This document shows, piece by piece, positions 5,908 through 9,016 of a stretch of 9,016 nucleotides of DNA. This DNA is from Pseudodesulfovibrio sp. (GTDB lineage: Bacteria > Desulfobacterota > Desulfovibrionia > Desulfovibrionales > Desulfovibrionaceae). Position numbers and translations under genes: made by a program. Within the stretch, counting starts at the first letter, position 1. Each line of letters begins with the position of its first letter. Under the pieces are notes generated by a model. The model was not told the origin of the DNA and did no database searches. It saw only the letters and a list, made by a program, of their open reading frames with translations. The stretch spans positions 1 through 9,016 of the forward strand of contig JAFLJW010000157.1 in the NCBI GenBank assembly GCA_022712815.1, given 5' to 3'.

Positions 5908-7321
5908 CCAACAAATCCCCTTCCTGCTCAAAGGGCAGGATGAAATAGAATTCATTGCCGTTGTCGGTGTGGCAGTAGCCCACCTGACCGTTGTGGAGTT
6001 CCACGACCTGACGCACAAAATAGAGTCCACGGCCTGTGCCGCTTTCGCAGGCCACATTGTCTGCCCGGAATCCTGGCTTGAAGACATTCAGGGGGTCCTT
6101 CAGATCAAGCGGACTACCTGTTGACGTCACCCATAGCTTGATGCCTGGATGGCCCACCCCGTAGTAGTCCTTGAAAATCTGCCAGCCATAGGACACGAAC
6201 TTGCCGGTGCGACCATCGGTCAGCGTAACTTCTTCTGTATACTTGATGGCATTGGAGAAAAAATTGGCATAGACCTGTGAAATCAGGCCTCGATCCATGA
6301 CCAGCCGAATCATCTGGTCCGGTGCGCCGCCCAATGCCAGATTGAGTTCAATGCCACGCTCCTCGAACCGCTGATGATATCGCTCAAGCTGCGGCTCCAC
6401 CACGCCCACGCGCAAATTGACCTCGTGCTTCTCCAGCACGTATCGACCTTCTTCAAAATGCCGCCGCCGAAGCAGGGTCTCCAAAAACATGGAGGTGGTC
6501 TCGTAATGGCTGTAAATCTCCTGGTATTGCGCCTCGATACTGACCGCAGTCTGGGCGAGCTGATTGCCTGCCTGAATGCATTCATCCTGACCACACCCGG
6601 CCATCAGGGTCAGGACTTTCTCCGTGGTGATATGCAATTCCTCGATCTGTCGCTTGAGCCGGTTAAAATAGAGCTTGAAATACATATTAGGTACGATAAC
6701 ATTGTGTCCGATGTCCTGAACCAGAGACTTGATGAACTGGATATGCTCGCGATTGCGGGCGCGAATGATTCGGTGATGAAGCTGATAGCCGATGCGGTTG
6801 ACATATTTTTCCAGAAAGAGCTGAACATGACCCGGCAAGTGGTCGCAGGGGTACATCTCGATACAACCGATGATATCATGAGGCGGCTTGAAAGGAAGCA
6901 AATCAGAATATTCGGGATTGCAGCGGAGGGGGATGAACAGCCGGTCACCGGAAACAACGAGCCGGTCAGAGAATTCATGGTCCCAGATCCGGGTTGATTC
7001 CATGCCTTTCTTGTCTGTGGAACTCCCGGCCAGAGCAAAGGTCTCCTCATCTTCAAGGATGTAGATATTGCTCTCCAGCTTGAAAAGCACCCGAGGGATC
7101 ACCATGCACACGGCATAAAACATGTCCCGGCCCCGAAGCTCCTGAGCCAATTCAAAAAGAATATTCAAAGCGCGGACCTGCCGCATGGAAAAATCATAGC
7201 TTTCGTAGTCGTCGAGCTTTTCCTCGATACGACTCGCAACGTATTCAAGCCGCTCTGCATCCGTAAAAATAAGATGGCCCGTTGTGCCACACGTCGGCAT
7301 CGGGTCTTCCGGAATGTTCAT
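5897..7321 (-). CDS. Orphan sensor histidine kinase with GAF-like N-terminus
   Basis: Predicted soluble kinase of 474 aa, with no signal peptide or membrane helix. I chose the ATG at 7319-7321 because AAGGAGG sits 3 nt upstream; an ATG at 7354 would add 11 arginine-rich residues. Residues ~50-180 resemble a GAF-type sensory fold (MFYAVCMVIP, IPLRCN, IIGCIEMYP). The dimerisation/phospho-acceptor region begins near 195 with DIGHNVIVPN, where H206 is the likely phosphorylated histidine; a long helical segment follows (~215-320). The ATPase domain (~335-470) has an N box (YANFFSNAIKYT, ending near 362), an F-box-like VFKPGFR (~413-419) and a G2 box GTGRGLYFVRQVVELH (~428-443). The G1 box is degenerate: VTSTGSPL replaces V-x-D-x-G-x-G, with Ser in place of the adenine-contacting Asp. 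No response regulator is adjacent. Ligand and partner are unknown. Confidence 0.85.
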   Translation of the reverse strand: MNIPEDPMPTCGTTGHLIFTDAERLEYVASRIEEKLDDYESYDFSMRQVRALNILFELAQELRGRDMFYAVCMVIPRVLFKLESNIYILEDEETFALAGSSTDKKGMESTRIWDHEFSDRLVVSGDRLFIPLRCNPEYSDLLPFKPPHDIIGCIEMYPCDHLPGHVQLFLEKYVNRIGYQLHHRIIRARNREHIQFIKSLVQDIGHNVIVPNMYFKLYFNRLKRQIEELHITTEKVLTLMAGCGQDECIQAGNQLAQTAVSIEAQYQEIYSHYETTSMFLETLLRRRHFEEGRYVLEKHEVNLRVGVVEPQLERYHQRFEERGIELNLALGGAPDQMIRLVMDRGLISQVYANFFSNAIKYTEEVTLTDGRTGKFVSYGWQIFKDYYGVGHPGIKLWVTSTGSPLDLKDPLNVFKPGFRADNVACESGTGRGLYFVRQVVELHNGQVGYCHTDNGNEFYFILPFEQEGDLLENR

Positions 7322-7377
7322 GTCCCTCCTTCTTGTCAGACGTCGGACCACCAAACCTGTGTCCGCAGATTACAGAC

Positions 7378-7406
7378 ACCATACCCGGCTGAACGATATA
7401 TGACAA
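7378..7406 (-). promoter_or_regulatory. Sigma-70-type promoter for histidine kinase
   Basis: Read on the minus strand: TTGTCA (-35, 7401-7406, 5 of 6), a 17-bp spacer, then TATGGT (-10, 7378-7383, 4 of 6). Initiation near 7371 would give a leader of about 50 nt, ending in a strong ribosome site (AAGGAGG) before the ATG at 7321. Spacing and box quality make this the best promoter match for a gene in the window. Confidence 0.45.
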
Positions 7407-7618
7407 GGCAGGTGTAAAAAACAAACTCCCCCTCATGAAACTGAATCTGCATCTCCCTGATTTGATTCCATTGTTCCAAGATTCTGCAAATAAATTCAGA
7501 TCATCCGAAAAGCACCAGCCACATATCACTATATGAAAAGATGCTCCATCCTCTCCATTTACTGCCGCTGAATTTTGTGCGAAAGTCCGCCAATGCATTT
7601 CGCAAGGGAGAGCCACTG

Positions 7619-8827
7619 ATGGAAAAAATCATTTTGGTGCATGTGACCGGCGGTGACCGGCCCGGATTGACGGCTGAATTGTCAGGCGTTCTGGCCGGGT
7701 ATGATGTGGATGTTCTGGATATAGGGCAGGTTGTCATCCATAACTTCCTGACGCTCGGCATCCTGATTCGGCTGCCGTCAGATTCGCAGCCGGTGCTCAA
7801 GGATCTTCTGTTCAAGGCCCATGAGCTTGGCGTGACCATGAAGTTGCATCCGCTTAATGAGGACAACTACGGCTCATGGGTGGACGCGGCGCACAAGGCC
7901 CGCTACATCATCACCCTGCTGGCGCGGTCCATCTCCGCCAAACAGATCGCGGCCATCACCAGGGTCGTCAGCGAGTCCGGGATGAATATCGACACCATCC
8001 ACCGGCTCTCCGGCCGGGTGCCGCTTGATTGCACCGACTATGAATGCTCCCGCGGCTGCGTGGAATTCACCGTGCGCGGCACACCCAAAGACATCGCCGT
8101 CATCCGCTCCAAATTTCTCGACATCTCCGCAGAACTCGTTGTGGACATCGCCTTTCAGGAAGACAACATCTTTCGCCGTAATCGCCGTCTGGTCGCGTTT
8201 GACATGGACTCCACCCTCATTCAGGCCGAGGTCATCGACGAACTGGCCAAAAAAAAGGGCGTGGGCGACGAGGTGGCCGCCATCACCGAAGCAGCCATGC
8301 GCGGCGAGCTGGATTTCAAGCAAAGTCTGCGCAAACGTCTCTCGCTCCTCAAAGGACTGGACGAGTCCGTACTCAAAGACGTGGCCGCCCATCTGGTCCT
8401 CACCGAAGGGGCGGAAAAACTCATCTCGAATCTCAAGAATGTCGGATACACCATCGCCATCCTGTCCGGTGGATTCACCTATTTCGGCAATATCCTCAAA
8501 GAAAAACTCGGCATCGATTACGTCCATGCCAACGAGCTTGAAATCAAAGACGGCAAGCTGACCGGCAAGCTGCTGGGCGACATCGTCGATGCAGATAAAA
8601 AAGCCGAACTGCTCCAGAAAATAGCTGACAAGGAAGGCATCTCCCTGCAACAGGTCATCGCCGTCGGGGACGGAGCAAACGACCTGCCCATGCTCAACCT
8701 CGCCGGGCTGGGCATCGCCTTCCACGCCAAGCCCAAGGTCAAAAAAGGCGCACGGCAGGCCATCTCCAATCTGGGGCTTGATTCCATTTTGTATCTCATC
8801 GGCGTCCGCGACAGAGAAGTTATTTAG
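7619..8827 (+). CDS. serB: Phosphoserine phosphatase SerB with two ACT domains
   Basis: Predicted cytoplasmic enzyme of 402 aa catalysing the last step of serine synthesis, O-phosphoserine to serine plus phosphate (EC 3.1.3.3). Residues ~1-80 form an ACT domain with the GGDRPGLTAEL motif and ~94-178 a second ACT-like domain; such domains commonly bind amino acids such as serine, suggesting feedback control. The HAD phosphatase domain (~190-395) has all four motifs: DMDST (D195 nucleophile, D197), LSGGFTYF (S283), the DADKKAE lysine (K327/K328) and GDGANDLP (D351, D355). Its C-terminal half closely follows E. coli SerB (HANELEI, GDIVDA, HAKPKVK). I chose the ATG at 7619, with GGGAG upstream, since the in-frame ATG at 7541 only adds a non-domain extension. 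It is longer than E. coli SerB because of the double ACT module, as in mycobacterial SerB2. It is monocistronic here and divergent from the histidine kinase. Confidence 0.95.
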   Translation: MEKIILVHVTGGDRPGLTAELSGVLAGYDVDVLDIGQVVIHNFLTLGILIRLPSDSQPVLKDLLFKAHELGVTMKLHPLNEDNYGSWVDAAHKARYIITLLARSISAKQIAAITRVVSESGMNIDTIHRLSGRVPLDCTDYECSRGCVEFTVRGTPKDIAVIRSKFLDISAELVVDIAFQEDNIFRRNRRLVAFDMDSTLIQAEVIDELAKKKGVGDEVAAITEAAMRGELDFKQSLRKRLSLLKGLDESVLKDVAAHLVLTEGAEKLISNLKNVGYTIAILSGGFTYFGNILKEKLGIDYVHANELEIKDGKLTGKLLGDIVDADKKAELLQKIADKEGISLQQVIAVGDGANDLPMLNLAGLGIAFHAKPKVKKGARQAISNLGLDSILYLIGVRDREVI

Positions 8828-8831
8828 GGAG

Positions 8832-8911
8832 AGGCCTCTGGCAGGCCTACCGGCGGTCCCCTTCCGGGGGACCAGGACGCTGTCCTGGACCTGCAAGGGA
8901 CGCGTCCCTTG
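8832..8911. repeat. Cluster of short palindromes (REP/BIME-like)
   Basis: Four dyads are packed end to end just after serB: AGGCCT/AGGCCT around CTGGC (8832-8847), GGTCCCC-TTCCG-GGGGACC (8855-8873), CCAGGAC-GCT-GTCCTGG (8872-8888, sharing two bases with the previous), and the perfect 18-bp palindrome CAAGGGACGCGTCCCTTG (8894-8911). The density and GC-rich arms resemble REP-type dispersed repeats. Only one copy lies in this window, so its repetitive nature is inferred. Confidence 0.5.
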
Positions 8912-8940
8912 ACCCTGAGCGAGCCTGCGGCGCGGGATAA

Positions 8941-8995
8941 GCCTCATAAACCGAAGGTCCTGTGTAAAGAACACAGGACCTTCGGTTTATGAGGC
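8941..8995 (+). terminator. Perfect 25-bp hairpin, probable serB terminator
   Basis: Left arm 8941-8965 (GCCTCATAAACCGAAGG...), loop AAAGA (8966-8970), right arm 8971-8995, all 25 pairs Watson-Crick. Downstream on the plus strand comes GGGGTTAATTTG, a poor U tract, and there is no T-run after the stem on the minus strand. It may still end the serB transcript, block read-through or protect the 3' end. The perfect pairing is certain; the role is inferred. Confidence 0.5.
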
Positions 8996-9016
8996 GGGGT
9001 TAATTTGAAAAAACTT

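Noticed and set aside
7541..7618. Upstream in-frame ATG for serB
   Set aside because: It adds 26 residues outside the ACT domain and has no ribosome site; the ATG at 7619 has GGGAG upstream and starts directly at the ACT fold.
7874..8974. 366-codon open frame on the minus strand opposite serB
   Set aside because: It is fully antisense to the strongly supported SerB, runs through the palindrome cluster, and its translation matches no family. It is a codon-bias shadow.
1..9016. tRNA, rRNA, CRISPR arrays, insertion sequences
   Set aside because: No cloverleaf, regular repeat-spacer pattern, transposase or terminal repeats were seen.

Overview
The window looks like a chromosomal segment of a motile Gram-negative bacterium, most likely a Desulfovibrio/Pseudodesulfovibrio-type deltaproteobacterium. 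That placement is an inference from the gene combination (bactofilin, a cyclic-nucleotide-binding protein fused to a FliG-like domain followed by motA/motB, a double-ACT SerB), from moderate GC content, and from the palindrome-rich spacer at the right end. No 16S or other taxonomic marker is present.

Layout. (1) 1-384: no convincing protein gene. It holds a near-consensus sigma-54-type promoter (35-50), a strong hairpin (132-159) and a bidirectional-looking terminator (319-343). (2) 385-1022, minus strand: a bactofilin gene followed 14 nt later by a 51-codon ORF, probably one transcript ending at 319-343. (3) 1023-1328: divergent regulatory spacer with a plausible sigma-70 promoter for the rightward operon. 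(4) 1329-3994, plus strand: a tightly packed operon of a cyclic-nucleotide-binding/FliG_C-like fusion protein, MotA and MotB. (5) 4039-5882, plus strand: a D-lyxose ketol-isomerase-family cupin, then an AI-2E (PerM/UPF0118) family membrane protein. (6) 5897-7321, minus strand: a soluble orphan sensor histidine kinase, convergent with the AI-2E gene. (7) 7619-8827, plus strand: phosphoserine phosphatase SerB with two N-terminal ACT domains. (8) 8828-9016: a cluster of nested palindromes followed by a perfect 25-bp hairpin.

The most unusual feature is operon (4). Its first gene joins an N-terminal cyclic-nucleotide-binding domain and a winged-helix-like middle region to a C-terminal stretch that aligns without gaps with the FliG C-terminal domain, the rotor surface that contacts MotA. 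Its stop codon overlaps the motA start by one base, and motB follows 12 nt after motA. A ligand sensor carrying a rotor-like stator-binding domain, coupled to its own stator genes, suggests a second-messenger-controlled regulator (clutch, brake or recruitment factor) for this particular stator. This is inference and has not been tested. The other genes are mostly housekeeping or stand-alone functions with no evident link to the operon, apart from the bactofilin, which shares the divergent promoter region.
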